A stretch of 64,000 nt of DNA, from assembly GCA_047833665.1 (NCBI GenBank), contig CP181261.1, positions 2,108,001 to 2,172,000 of the forward strand. Direction: 5' to 3'. The translations under genes and the position numbers were made by a program. This DNA is from Caproicibacter sp047833665. Lineage in GTDB: Bacteria > Bacillota > Clostridia > Oscillospirales > Acutalibacteraceae. Below the pieces are notes generated by a model. The model worked only from the letters and a program-made list of their open reading frames with translations, was not told where the DNA came from and did not search any database. Of this stretch, positions 26,498-34,667 are shown in pieces. Every line of letters begins with the position of its first letter. The stretch's first letter is position 1.

Positions 26498-26983
26498 ATG
26501 TCCGTAAACAGGGTAAAAAAATATCTATCTCAATTTGGCATGCAGGACCGGCTGCGGGAATTTTCGGTCTCCAGCGCAACGGTGGAGCTTGCAGCCAAAG
26601 CCCTTGGGGTGGAACCCGGCAAAATTGCCAAAACAATTTCTTTTCGCCGCGATGAAGGCTGCATCCTGATTGTCACCGCCGGGGATGCAAAAATAGACAA
26701 TGCTAAGTTTAAACATGAATTTGGAATAAAAGCAAAAATGCTCAGTGCTGAAGAAGTCGAACCGCTGACGGGGTATCGAATCGGCGGGGTCTGCCCGTTT
26801 GACAACCCCCCGCAGGCACAAGTTTTCTGCGATGTATCCCTCAAGCGTTTTGAAACCGTTTACCCCGCGGGTGGCAGCGCAAACTCCTGTGTGGAACTTT
26901 CCTGTGACGAGCTGTTTGAGCTCTCCAAAAGCCTGCGCTGGGTGGATGTTTGCAAAAACTGGGAAGGTGATCGCCTAACATGA
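26498..26983 (+). CDS. ybaK: YbaK/EbsC-type aminoacyl-tRNA deacylase
   Basis: 161 residues of the YbaK/ProX editing fold. VEPGKIAKTISFRRDEGCIL holds the conserved Lys-(T)-(I/L) substrate loop, and GGVCPFDNPP is the family GxxxPF/G motif. Such proteins hydrolyse mischarged tRNA, typically Cys-tRNA(Pro). The frame also has an ATG at 26489, but it abuts AGGAGG; the ATG at 26498 (MSVNRVKKYL) is 9 bases after it and is preferred. The stop overlaps the trmB start as ATGA. Confidence 0.88.
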   Translation: MSVNRVKKYLSQFGMQDRLREFSVSSATVELAAKALGVEPGKIAKTISFRRDEGCILIVTAGDAKIDNAKFKHEFGIKAKMLSAEEVEPLTGYRIGGVCPFDNPPQAQVFCDVSLKRFETVYPAGGSANSCVELSCDELFELSKSLRWVDVCKNWEGDRLT

Positions 26984-27642
26984 GAATGAGAGCCAAACGC
27001 TGGGCAACTCCGGAACTAAATGCCTGCCCATACTTTTATCGGCATGCGGAACAGTATTTAGGCCGATGGCACAATCTTTTCCCTCGCAAACAGCCGATTT
27101 ATTTAGAACTCGGCTGCGGAAAGGGTTTATTCCTTGCGGGTGCTGCCCCCGCTCATCCGCAAATTAATTATATTGGCATTGATTTAAAAGATGCCGTTTT
27201 AGGGCCCGCCCGCAGAAATATTGAGCAAGCATTCCGAGAAGCCGGCCGCCCTGTGGATAATGTTATTTTGGTTGCACATAACATTGAACAAATACATAAC
27301 GCTATGGGGCCTGAGGATCAGGTGGAAAGAATCTATATCAATTTCTGCAACCCGTGGCCTCGCAAAAAGCACCAGAAACGCCGCCTGACTCATCCGCGGC
27401 AGTTAGTCCACTACCGGCAATTTCTGGTTCCGGGAGGGGAACTGCATTTTAAAACGGACGACTACGGGCTATATGCAGACACCATAGGATATCTTGAATC
27501 CTGCGGATTTCAGATACTCTCAAAGACGGAGGATTTATATGCCAATCCGCCGGAGGACAACATACAAACGGAACATGAAAAGATGTTCCTGCAGCAGGGA
27601 ATTAAAATTAAAGCTCTCACTGCACGGATGCTGACCGAGTAA
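26980..27642 (+). CDS. trmB: tRNA (guanine-N7-)-methyltransferase
   Basis: 220 residues. SAM-binding LELGCGKGLFLAGAA, then NYIGIDLKDAV, and the TrmB signature YINFCNPWPRKKHQKRRL (normally NFPDPWPKKRH.KRR), and FKTDDYGLYAD. It methylates G46 in tRNA variable loops. It is coupled to ybaK by a 4-base overlap; both act on tRNA. A strong terminator follows 16 bases after the stop. Confidence 0.94.
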   Translation: MRMRAKRWATPELNACPYFYRHAEQYLGRWHNLFPRKQPIYLELGCGKGLFLAGAAPAHPQINYIGIDLKDAVLGPARRNIEQAFREAGRPVDNVILVAHNIEQIHNAMGPEDQVERIYINFCNPWPRKKHQKRRLTHPRQLVHYRQFLVPGGELHFKTDDYGLYADTIGYLESCGFQILSKTEDLYANPPEDNIQTEHEKMFLQQGIKIKALTARMLTE

Positions 27643-28195
27643 ATTTGAAAACACAGTACAGGGCCGGGGGTATCCCGGCCCTGTTTTGCTGCGCTGTATC
27701 AATTGATACCAATATGGTCGGTTGAATATAGTCGGCTGCTTTTGCCGCACCACTGCGTATCAGGTCATCCACTTCTTTGCTTCCCGTCAGATATGCAAAA
27801 TTATAACGCGAACGCGCCGGCAAGGCAAATCCATATTGGGCATTGCGGTCCAACTCACTTGGGCCAACGGGCGGCGCACCAATATGGAATTTCTCCCGCC
27901 GGATGTCATCCCACTGTTTCAGGGGAAAAATCAGAATTGGTATATCCTGCTTTGGATTTTCTTTTGTCCATGCCGGGCGGCGGATGAAGATTTCCGGTCC
28001 GGTCTCCGCGGTCTTTCCTTTCAGGCTTTCGACCTTTCCACACTCATTCCTGCCCAGATGCCGTCTTGTATAAAATATGAGAATCGAATCCGCTTCATTC
28101 CCACAACTGCACAAAAGCGGCTGTACGCTGAAAAGCAAAACAGAATCGCTTACCCGCTGATGCTCAAGTCCACCGTATAGCTTCCATATACCCAT
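27617..28195 (-). CDS. hypothetical protein downstream of cdaR, start uncertain, possibly frameshifted
   Basis: 192 codons. The distal part (IFIRRPAWTKENPKQDIPI, KQWDDIRREKFHIG, SRYNFAYLTGSKEVDDLIRS) has the composition and codon use of a soluble protein. The first 46 bases overlap cdaR, and the front part (VLLFSVQPLLCSCGNEADS) is less convincing; another frame there reads KRIRFSYFIQDGIWAGMS. The frame also runs through the trmB terminator on the opposite strand. I recognise no family. It may be a real last gene of the cdaA-cdaR unit or a decayed one. In many clostridia glmM holds this place. Confidence 0.4.
   Translation of the reverse strand: MGIWKLYGGLEHQRVSDSVLLFSVQPLLCSCGNEADSILIFYTRRHLGRNECGKVESLKGKTAETGPEIFIRRPAWTKENPKQDIPILIFPLKQWDDIRREKFHIGAPPVGPSELDRNAQYGFALPARSRYNFAYLTGSKEVDDLIRSGAAKAADYIQPTILVSIDTAQQNRAGIPPALYCVFKFTRSASVQ
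27659..27687 (+). terminator. terminator after trmB
   Basis: CAGGGCCGGG / CCCGGCCCTG perfect stem followed by TTTT. Confidence 0.9.
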
Positions 28196-29427
28196 GAACT
28201 AGGGACATTACTGATGCTGAATGTAACCGGCATTTGAATTTGACCGGTGGCAGTGTCATTGTCCGACATATCAATTTCAGCAATCAGATTATTGGCTGTT
28301 AGTTTCGAGATTTCTTCCTCCGGTCCAACAACAGTCACATCCAGCGCTTTTGTGTATATTTTTGCCGTTTTCCCTGCACTCAGATTTTTCACGCTGAAAT
28401 CCGTTACCGTGATTGTTCGTGTTGACATATCACTTAAATCCAGCGTCACCTGTGCAGACGGAATATTGCTGAGATTTTTGCAGGTTGACGGAAGATTGAC
28501 GGCCGCATCAAACGTATTGTGCTGCGGGCTTACATTTGAAAAATCAATCGGCGCAAGGCTCAGTTTAGACAGAGTATTCAACACATCCGCGGGCCCCGCC
28601 ACCTCAATGGACTGAGGAGAAATGGAAACTTTGCCGTACCCGAGCTGCAGACCTGCCGGCTTATTTGTGAATGTTGCGTCCAAATACAGAACTTTTCTTG
28701 GCAAAACCGGAATGGTCACTTCAACCTGACTCTGGCTGAGCGTTAAACTGCTGTCGGTAATCACGTTGTCGTTTGCGTCATACATAACAAGATCGGCTGT
28801 GAAATTTTTGGTTTCCCTTAAAGTATCCGTCACCTTATATTCAAATGCAACGCGGTTGACCTGCTGAACCTGTTTTTCCGGCCCGGAGACCGTCACTGTA
28901 TCACTGCTGAGTGTCGGAGTGGTTGCGACAAAATAAGAATCATCCGCCTGATAATCCTCCGAATACACAATATTACTCTGAATTTTAAAGGTTTTTTCTT
29001 TGTAGCGGTCCACAACAACAATAACCTGTTCCGGTGAAACAGACGACACATTGAAATCCGTCAAATTTCGTTTCTCCGTTTTCTGGGCCGTCAGCGGAAG
29101 AGTGTACGTATTCGGCGTTGTAATGGATGAGGCGGAAAGTGCCACCACTTTCAAGTCCTCCGCATTGACTTGGTTGACCACCAAACTGTTCCCTGTAATA
29201 TACACCGTCGCCGTTTTGTTGACCGGGCTGAACACTTTCAGGCCATCCGCCTGCGCCGCATCTGACAGTGTGATTTCTATGGGAACATTGGTGATAGCAC
29301 GCGGATAATTTTCCGTATCTGCCGAGGTAACGAACAACCACAGAAATATGGAAATAATCAGAGAAAAAAACAGCACGAATCTATCATTATAAAACAGGTG
29401 ATTGATTGAAAAATTTTTAATCTTCAT
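28150..29427 (-). CDS. cdaR: CdaA regulatory protein CdaR (YbbR domains)
   Basis: 425 residues. A short cytoplasmic start and one membrane helix (FVLFFSLIISIFLWLFVTS) are followed by about four extracellular YbbR repeats, each with a pattern like NVPIEITLS or PRKVLYLDATFTNKPAG. CdaR binds and tunes the membrane diadenylate cyclase. The start MKIKNFSINHLF overlaps the cdaA stop by ATGA with CGGAGGAC upstream. The longer frame upstream lies inside cdaA. Confidence 0.9.
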   Translation of the reverse strand: MKIKNFSINHLFYNDRFVLFFSLIISIFLWLFVTSADTENYPRAITNVPIEITLSDAAQADGLKVFSPVNKTATVYITGNSLVVNQVNAEDLKVVALSASSITTPNTYTLPLTAQKTEKRNLTDFNVSSVSPEQVIVVVDRYKEKTFKIQSNIVYSEDYQADDSYFVATTPTLSSDTVTVSGPEKQVQQVNRVAFEYKVTDTLRETKNFTADLVMYDANDNVITDSSLTLSQSQVEVTIPVLPRKVLYLDATFTNKPAGLQLGYGKVSISPQSIEVAGPADVLNTLSKLSLAPIDFSNVSPQHNTFDAAVNLPSTCKNLSNIPSAQVTLDLSDMSTRTITVTDFSVKNLSAGKTAKIYTKALDVTVVGPEEEISKLTANNLIAEIDMSDNDTATGQIQMPVTFSISNVPSSWVYGSYTVDLSISG

Positions 29428-30317
29428 TGTTTTTTTGTCCTCCGAAAGGAAGAAATCCAATTCTGTTTTTTCTCATCCGGTTCTGTGTTTTTTGAAAGCA
29501 CTAAATTCTCAAGCTCACTGTTGAGTGTTTCTCTGGTATAATTTCTTGTGATTGTTCCATTTGTCACAACGGAAATCTGGCCGGTTTCCTCGGAAACAAC
29601 AACAATCACCGCATCGGAGTTTTCGCTCATGCCAATTGCGGCCCGGTGGCGTGTACCCAGTTCAATGCTGACGTTGTCGCTTTTTGTCAGCGGCAGAATA
29701 CACCCGGCGGCATATACCATGCCGTCGCGAATAATCATGGCACCGTCGTGCAAAGGGGCTTTGTTAAAAAATATGTTGCAGATAATTTGAGCGGAGGGCA
29801 CAGCCTCCACAATGGTACCCGTGTCTATGATATCTCCCAATTTGGTTTTCATCTCAAATACAATCAATGCCCCGGTCTTTTGCCGGGACATTTGGACGGC
29901 TGCATCCACAACGGCATTGACTGCCTTCCGTTTTTTCTGGAGTTTTTCCTCCTCTTCTCCGGAAACGAAGCTCAGACCAAAGCTCCATCCTTTTCCGGCC
30001 CGGATGCCACTGCGGCCAATCTGTTCCAAAGCACGCCGAATTTCCGGCTGAAAAATGATGAGAACCGCAATAAAGGCAAACTGAAACAAATAATTGATAA
30101 TACTCCGAATCAGGAATAAATTGAGCCAATAGGAAAGGATCCAAACAACCAACAGCACCAGAATTCCGCGCACCAACTGGCCTGCCCTTGTTTCACGAAC
30201 AAGTTTAATCGCATTATAGATGATAAACGTGACAAGGAGGATATCCAATGCGTCGGCAATCCGGAAATTTTTAATCAGCTGAAGAAAAACATTCCATAGG
30301 CTGATGATAAAATCCAT
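29424..30317 (-). CDS. cdaA: diadenylate cyclase CdaA
   Basis: 297 residues. Three N-terminal membrane helices (ILLVTFIIYNAIKLV; GILVLLVVWILSYWLNLF; LFQFAFIAVLIIFQP) precede the DAC domain. Its catalytic motifs are DGAMIIRDG and GTRHRAAIGMSE (DGA and RHR). It makes the second messenger c-di-AMP, which controls potassium, osmolyte and cell-wall balance. First gene of the cdaA-cdaR pair. Confidence 0.95.
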   Translation of the reverse strand: MDFIISLWNVFLQLIKNFRIADALDILLVTFIIYNAIKLVRETRAGQLVRGILVLLVVWILSYWLNLFLIRSIINYLFQFAFIAVLIIFQPEIRRALEQIGRSGIRAGKGWSFGLSFVSGEEEEKLQKKRKAVNAVVDAAVQMSRQKTGALIVFEMKTKLGDIIDTGTIVEAVPSAQIICNIFFNKAPLHDGAMIIRDGMVYAAGCILPLTKSDNVSIELGTRHRAAIGMSENSDAVIVVVSEETGQISVVTNGTITRNYTRETLNSELENLVLSKNTEPDEKKQNWISSFRRTKKQ

Positions 30318-30510
30318 ACGTTTGACCCTTTCCTGTAAGGACCGGACCGCCGAACCGGGCGTTCCGCCCCGATGTTTGATGAAAATACAGCACCGTTTCG
30401 GTGTTCTTTTAACGCAAAATCACTGAAACCAAAAACAAAGATTAATTTTCCGGTTTATATTCATTTTATCATATATGATTTTAGAATCAATCCCTTTCTG
30501 CCTGAAATTT

Positions 30511-31647
30511 TCAGCGGATGGACGCCAAAACTTGAACCAGCCGATCCATTTCCCCTCTGCGCGTGAACACGGAGGGGCAAACACGGACCGCGCCTTGTTC
30601 CAGCGTACCGCAAAATCGGTGAGCGGCGGGTGCACAGTGCAGTCCGGCTCGAACCGCAATCCCATGCTCATTCAATTTTCGGCCGACGATTTCACTTGGC
30701 AGATCTCCCACATTAAAGGACAGCACCGGCGCAAAATAAAGCGGATCGGGCTCATCCGTATAAAGACGGATATTTTTCATGCGTGCCAAACGCCGATACA
30801 AATACCGAACAAGGCTGATTTCATGTTCAAAAATTCGTTTGGTGCCGCGCGAGCGAACGAATTCGATTCCGGCTCTCAATCCAGCGATTCCGGGCATATT
30901 CTGGGTACCGCTTTCCATTCGCTCCGGCATCGCCTCCGGCTGCTGAACTTCGGCGGAATTTGTGCCCGTCCCGCCTTCCACCAATGTGGCCAGTTCACCG
31001 CCATTTGCCGTTATCAGCATGCCCGTTCCCATCGGGCCGTAAAGCCCCTTGTGCCCTGCAATACAGAGATAATCTATCCCGCTGCCCTGCATATCGATGG
31101 GAAGTACGCCCGCAGACTGGGCGCAGTCCACCGCAATTGGAATCCGATACTCGTGGCAGAGTGCGGCAATTCGCTCCACCGGAAGCCGAAATCCCCACAC
31201 ATTGGAAGCATGGGTGCATACAATCAGGCTCGTATTGGCACGGATGGACTTTCGGAAGGAATCCACCGTTGCGTCATTGTCGCCGGGATACACTTGAGCC
31301 TGCGTGACTTCCACTCCGGCTAAAGAGAGCGCATAAAGCGGCCGAGACACCGCATTATGTTCGATGCAGGAAGTTACCACATGATCCCCGGGCTTTAAAA
31401 GTCCTTTTAAAACATAGTTTAATGCATGCGTGCAGTTGAGCGTAAAAGCGACACACTCCGGGCCGGGCGCGTGAAAAAAATCCGCCGCCGCTGTACGGCA
31501 GCGGTAAATTTCTTCAGCGGCGGACATGGACATGCTGTGTCCTGCCCTGCCGGGGTTTGCCCCGTATTTGCGCAGTGCAAGCGCCACCGCGTTTCTGACC
31601 GAGTTCGGTTTCGGATACGTGGTAGCTGCGTTATCCAAATAAATCAT
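30511..31647 (-). CDS. class V aminotransferase / cysteine desulfurase-like protein
   Basis: 378 residues with a PLP fold. MIYLDNAATTYPKPNSV is the standard start, SNVWGFRLPVERIA and VDCAQSAGVLPID bind PLP, and the Schiff-base Lys is in IAGHKGLYGP. GLHCAPAAHRFCG holds a Cys at the place used by cysteine desulfurases and selenocysteine lyases. The ATG overlaps the stop of the DUF3343 gene (ATGA). This pairing recurs in Firmicutes and has been linked by comparative genomics to sulfur or selenium transfer; the exact donor and acceptor are unknown. It is not a classic NifS/IscS, because no IscU gene is present. Confidence 0.85.
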   Translation of the reverse strand: MIYLDNAATTYPKPNSVRNAVALALRKYGANPGRAGHSMSMSAAEEIYRCRTAAADFFHAPGPECVAFTLNCTHALNYVLKGLLKPGDHVVTSCIEHNAVSRPLYALSLAGVEVTQAQVYPGDNDATVDSFRKSIRANTSLIVCTHASNVWGFRLPVERIAALCHEYRIPIAVDCAQSAGVLPIDMQGSGIDYLCIAGHKGLYGPMGTGMLITANGGELATLVEGGTGTNSAEVQQPEAMPERMESGTQNMPGIAGLRAGIEFVRSRGTKRIFEHEISLVRYLYRRLARMKNIRLYTDEPDPLYFAPVLSFNVGDLPSEIVGRKLNEHGIAVRAGLHCAPAAHRFCGTLEQGAVRVCPSVFTRRGEMDRLVQVLASIR

Positions 31648-31874
31648 GATATGCCCCCTCTTTCCGTGCGTCCTCTTACCCGGATACCGTGCCGGCGCAA
31701 AATAGTTTCAGCTTCATCTGCACGTCTGGGAACATATATACTGTACCCACAGCCTCCATTAGGACCGCTGCGGGGTGTTCTTTCCACATAGGAACGAATA
31801 CCCATCCAAGCCAAAATGTCGCGGCTTCTCAAGGCATTCGTAATAGAGCCTACAATAATTAACGGCTTGCCCAC
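31644..31874 (-). CDS. DUF3343 protein, putative Se/S carrier-like
   Basis: 76 residues. IIVGSITNALRSRDIL and NGGCGYSIYVP carry the DUF3343 pattern with a single conserved Cys in GCGYS that could hold a persulfide or selenide. The start is a GTG at 31874, 8 bases after AGAGG; an earlier in-frame GTG is part of that site. It directly precedes, and overlaps, the class V aminotransferase, so it may be the sulfur or selenium acceptor of that enzyme (inference from context). Confidence 0.8.
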   Translation of the reverse strand: MGKPLIIVGSITNALRSRDILAWMGIRSYVERTPRSGPNGGCGYSIYVPRRADEAETILRRHGIRVRGRTERGGIS

Positions 31875-31937
31875 AACAATCACCTCTTTGCTTTTACTAA
31901 CAGAATATGCTGCGGCAAGCCGTTTGATTATTTCACT

Positions 31938-32426
31938 TTATCGCATTTTCGAGCAAAGAGAATCAATCAGGCAAACAGCCTGCGCGGCGATTCCCTCACC
32001 CGTTCCGGTAAATCCCAAATGCTCTTCCGTTGTTGCTTTCACGCTGACACAGTCCACCTCAACTGCGCATGCCTGCGCAATCCGCTCCCGCATCTGCGGA
32101 AGATAAGGGCTTAATTTTGGAGCTTGGGCAACCACAGTGGAGTCAATATTGCAGATTTTATAGCCTTTCTCCCCTAACAAAGCACTGACCTTTTTTAAAA
32201 GTTCCATACTGTCCGCATCCTGAAAATTTGGGTCACTGTCCGGGAATAACGCGCCGATATCGCCGAGTGCTGCCGCTCCGAGCAGTGCATCCATAATCGC
32301 ATGGGTCAGCACGTCGGCATCGGAATGGCCGAGAAGCCCTTTTTGATAGGGAATCTCGACGCCGCCTAAAATCAGCCGCCGCCCTGCCGTCAAGCGATGA
32401 ACATCATATCCCTGTCCTATCCTCAA
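31938..32426 (-). CDS. ispF: 2-C-methyl-D-erythritol 2,4-cyclodiphosphate synthase
   Basis: 162 residues. GYDVHRL supplies Asp and His for the zinc site, GHSDADVLTHAIMDALLGA the rest of the active site, and GFTGTGEGIAAQA the end of the fold. Fifth step of the MEP isoprenoid pathway. The start is TTG, overlapping the ispD stop (TTGA), with GGAGG nine bases upstream. It forms an operon with ispD. Confidence 0.95.
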   Translation of the reverse strand: MRIGQGYDVHRLTAGRRLILGGVEIPYQKGLLGHSDADVLTHAIMDALLGAAALGDIGALFPDSDPNFQDADSMELLKKVSALLGEKGYKICNIDSTVVAQAPKLSPYLPQMRERIAQACAVEVDCVSVKATTEEHLGFTGTGEGIAAQAVCLIDSLCSKMR

Positions 32427-33136
32427 TGCGTTTGCCTCCTTTGCTCTAAAATTGCCTGAGCAATCACAAGATCTTCTTCCGTAGTCAGTTTGATATTTTC
32501 ATAACTTCCTTTGCAAAGGTGAACCCGAATACCAAGCTGTTCGACAAGCTGACAGTCATCGGTATAATCTTTCCCATCCATTTTCGCTTTTTTAAGCGCA
32601 CGCCGATAAAGATCCAACCGAAAAACCTGTGGGGTCTGTACCGCCCAAAGGCCTTCCCTTTCCGGTGTGGAAAGCACACACTGCTTGGAGTCAATTCTTT
32701 TTATGGTATCTTTCAGCGGTGTCCCCAACGCGGATGCTCCCGTAAGTACGGCATCCTGCACACACGCGTCTATCTCTTCCGGCCTGACAAGCGGCCTTGC
32801 CCCATCATGAACCGCGATAATTTCGGCATCCTGCGGAAGTGCCCGCACGCCGGCAGAAACCGATTCCTGCCGTGAGTTTCCGCCGGGGACAACCGCGGTG
32901 ACCTTTTGAATCTGATACTGACCGATGCATTGTTTCATTTGTTCCATATCTTCTTCTCGGCAAACCACAACCACTTTTTCAACAGTGGATGCATGGTCAA
33001 ACGCTTTCAAAGTCCATACAACAGCAGGAACATCCAGCAAAGGCAAAAATTGTTTGGAGATTTTGCTGCCCATCCGTGTGGACTGTCCTGCGGCCGCAAT
33101 CACAGCATAACATTTTTCGGCTGAATGAAACGCCAT
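32423..33136 (-). CDS. ispD: 2-C-methyl-D-erythritol 4-phosphate cytidylyltransferase
   Basis: 237 residues. AVIAAAGQSTRMGSKISKQF is the CTP-binding loop; AVHDGARPLVRPEEID and KDYTDDCQLVE are conserved active-site stretches. It makes CDP-methylerythritol from MEP. GGGGGAATGTAA precedes the ATG. Transcribed with ispF; divergent from the thioesterase gene, leaving 135 bases for two promoters. Confidence 0.95.
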   Translation of the reverse strand: MAFHSAEKCYAVIAAAGQSTRMGSKISKQFLPLLDVPAVVWTLKAFDHASTVEKVVVVCREEDMEQMKQCIGQYQIQKVTAVVPGGNSRQESVSAGVRALPQDAEIIAVHDGARPLVRPEEIDACVQDAVLTGASALGTPLKDTIKRIDSKQCVLSTPEREGLWAVQTPQVFRLDLYRRALKKAKMDGKDYTDDCQLVEQLGIRVHLCKGSYENIKLTTEEDLVIAQAILEQRRQTH

Positions 33137-33271
33137 TTACATTCCCCCAAATCTTTACCATTATAAGTGATTTTTTCCCATGCCGCAAGCCGATATCAAT
33201 CGATGCGAAAGGTATTGAAAACCGGCACAAAACCGGGTATGATAGTAAAAAACAGAAATGGTGGGTTTTTC

Positions 33272-33751
33272 ATGGAAGAATTAAAACCAAAACACGTTTC
33301 AGATTCCGTCACGGAACAAATCCATCCGGTTTTTTATTCCCACTTAAACTCCCAAAAGCGCCTGTTCGGCGGGGAGCTTGTCTCTTGGATTGACATTGTG
33401 GCGGGCGCCGTTGCTCGAAGACATTCCAACCGTGATGTTACAACGGCGGAAATTGACAGTCTGCAATTTAAATCGCCGGTTTTCGCCAACAACGTGGTAG
33501 TCCTTCACGGTAAAATCACTTACGTAGGGCGCACTTCCATGGAGGTGCGTGTGGACAGCTATGTGGAGGAGCTTTCCGGAGAGCGGCGGTTAGTCAACAC
33601 CGCCTATCTGGTATTAGTAGCATTGGACGAAAACGGAAAACCAACCCCTGTTCCCGGGCTGATTTGCGATACACCGGAAGAAAAAGCAGAATGGGAAGCC
33701 GGCAAGAAACGCCGGCAGCTGAGGGAACAGCGCAGGCTGGAATCATATTAA
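33272..33751 (+). CDS. hotdog-fold acyl-CoA thioesterase (YciA/BACH type)
   Basis: 159 residues. FYSHLNSQKRLFGGELVSWID with the Asp in WID and ITYVGRTSMEVRVDSYVE fit the HotDog ACOT domain of YciA-like enzymes, which hydrolyse short and medium acyl-CoAs. The start MEELKPKHVSDS is 9 bases after GGTGGG; a longer frame upstream is not supported by a ribosome site. The C-terminus is basic (GKKRRQLREQRR). Confidence 0.85.
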   Translation: MEELKPKHVSDSVTEQIHPVFYSHLNSQKRLFGGELVSWIDIVAGAVARRHSNRDVTTAEIDSLQFKSPVFANNVVVLHGKITYVGRTSMEVRVDSYVEELSGERRLVNTAYLVLVALDENGKPTPVPGLICDTPEEKAEWEAGKKRRQLREQRRLESY

Positions 33752-33789
33752 AAAAAATGACACCCCTGTTGGTGGGGGTGTCATTTTTT
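33751..33789. terminator. bidirectional terminator between thioesterase and sigma factor genes
   Basis: AATGACACCCC / GGGGTGTCATT arms with A-run before and T-run after, serving the two convergent genes. Confidence 0.92.
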
Positions 33790-33808
33790 AATATACTCTA
33801 TGTATCAT

Positions 33809-34477
33809 CTAACTAATTTTCTTTAAATGATCGCTGCAGCAAGCAGATCGGGCAGTTATCATGCCGACAGACAGATTTAAAGATTCATACCGCTTTTTTA
33901 ATTTCATTTTTGCGCGCTGCAAGGCATTGTCGGCCGCCTTCGGAGTAATGGAAAGTTTTTTCGCAATCTCAGAATAACTGTATCCGCTTAGATGCAGCCG
34001 CAGCACACGAAACTCCCGCTCCGACAGCACAGACCGGATATTCCTCCACATTTGGTCCGCATCTTCGCTGCTGGTGAGCATGGATTCCGGATCCCCTATG
34101 CCAGCCTGCATGACCAAATTTAAATTCTCGCTGTCGCTGAGGGATACAAAATTGCTCATCGGTTCATTTTTGCGGCTGAAAGCCGAGCGGTAAGCCATAA
34201 TCATTCGGTTTGCAATACAAGTTCCGGCATATGTCTTAAATGCCGCTCCGTTTGCGGAATTGTAAGCACGCGCCGCATGAAACAAACCCACTAGCCCCTC
34301 TTGGCACAAGTCATCCGTTTCCAATTGAGCGGAATGAAACGGCGCAGCTTTACGGCGAATCAGCGACATATACCGCGCAGTCAATTCGGCGAACGCGTCC
34401 GAATCACCTTTTTGAACAAGTGCGGCCAGCTGGCCATCTGTAAAACCGGCCAGTTGTGTATTGTTTGGAACTGTCAA
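33809..34477 (-). CDS. sigma-70 family RNA polymerase sigma factor, SigH-like
   Basis: 222 residues. Region 2: DDLCQEGLVGLFHAARAYNS with FKTYAGTCIANRMI; region 4: LSEREFRVLRLHLSGYSYSE with IAKKLSITPKAADNALQRAK. The arrangement resembles SigH/stage-0 sporulation sigma factors. I favour the TTG at 34477 as start because GAGGTG lies 7 bases ahead; the ATG at 34492 begins inside that site and within a tandem repeat. No anti-sigma gene is adjacent. Confidence 0.82.
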   Translation of the reverse strand: MTVPNNTQLAGFTDGQLAALVQKGDSDAFAELTARYMSLIRRKAAPFHSAQLETDDLCQEGLVGLFHAARAYNSANGAAFKTYAGTCIANRMIMAYRSAFSRKNEPMSNFVSLSDSENLNLVMQAGIGDPESMLTSSEDADQMWRNIRSVLSEREFRVLRLHLSGYSYSEIAKKLSITPKAADNALQRAKMKLKKRYESLNLSVGMITARSACCSDHLKKIS

Positions 34478-34488
34478 TGCACAACACC

Positions 34489-34526
34489 TCATGACGCAAC
34501 ACTTTTCTCATGACGCAACACTTTTC
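34489..34526. repeat. 19-bp exact tandem repeat upstream of the sigma factor gene
   Basis: TCATGACGCAACACTTTTC occurs twice head to tail (34489-34507, 34508-34526), in the 5' leader of the sigma factor gene. It could be a protein-binding site or a replication slip. Confidence 0.95.
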
Positions 34527-34667
34527 TATGATTCCATCATACTCTATGCAAACTGATAAGTCAACGTAAGTTTTTATCACGCTTTTGATTTTCTAAAAAA
34601 TAATTCTATTGAAGATTTATGTCGAACAGCGTATAATGGACATGTATTGGTATAAGGGGGCTGCGGG

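Noticed and set aside
27722..28180. Plus-strand frame opposite the hypothetical gene after cdaR
   Set aside because: Its composition (many Cys, Arg, Trp) is poor, and the minus-strand frame has better codon use.
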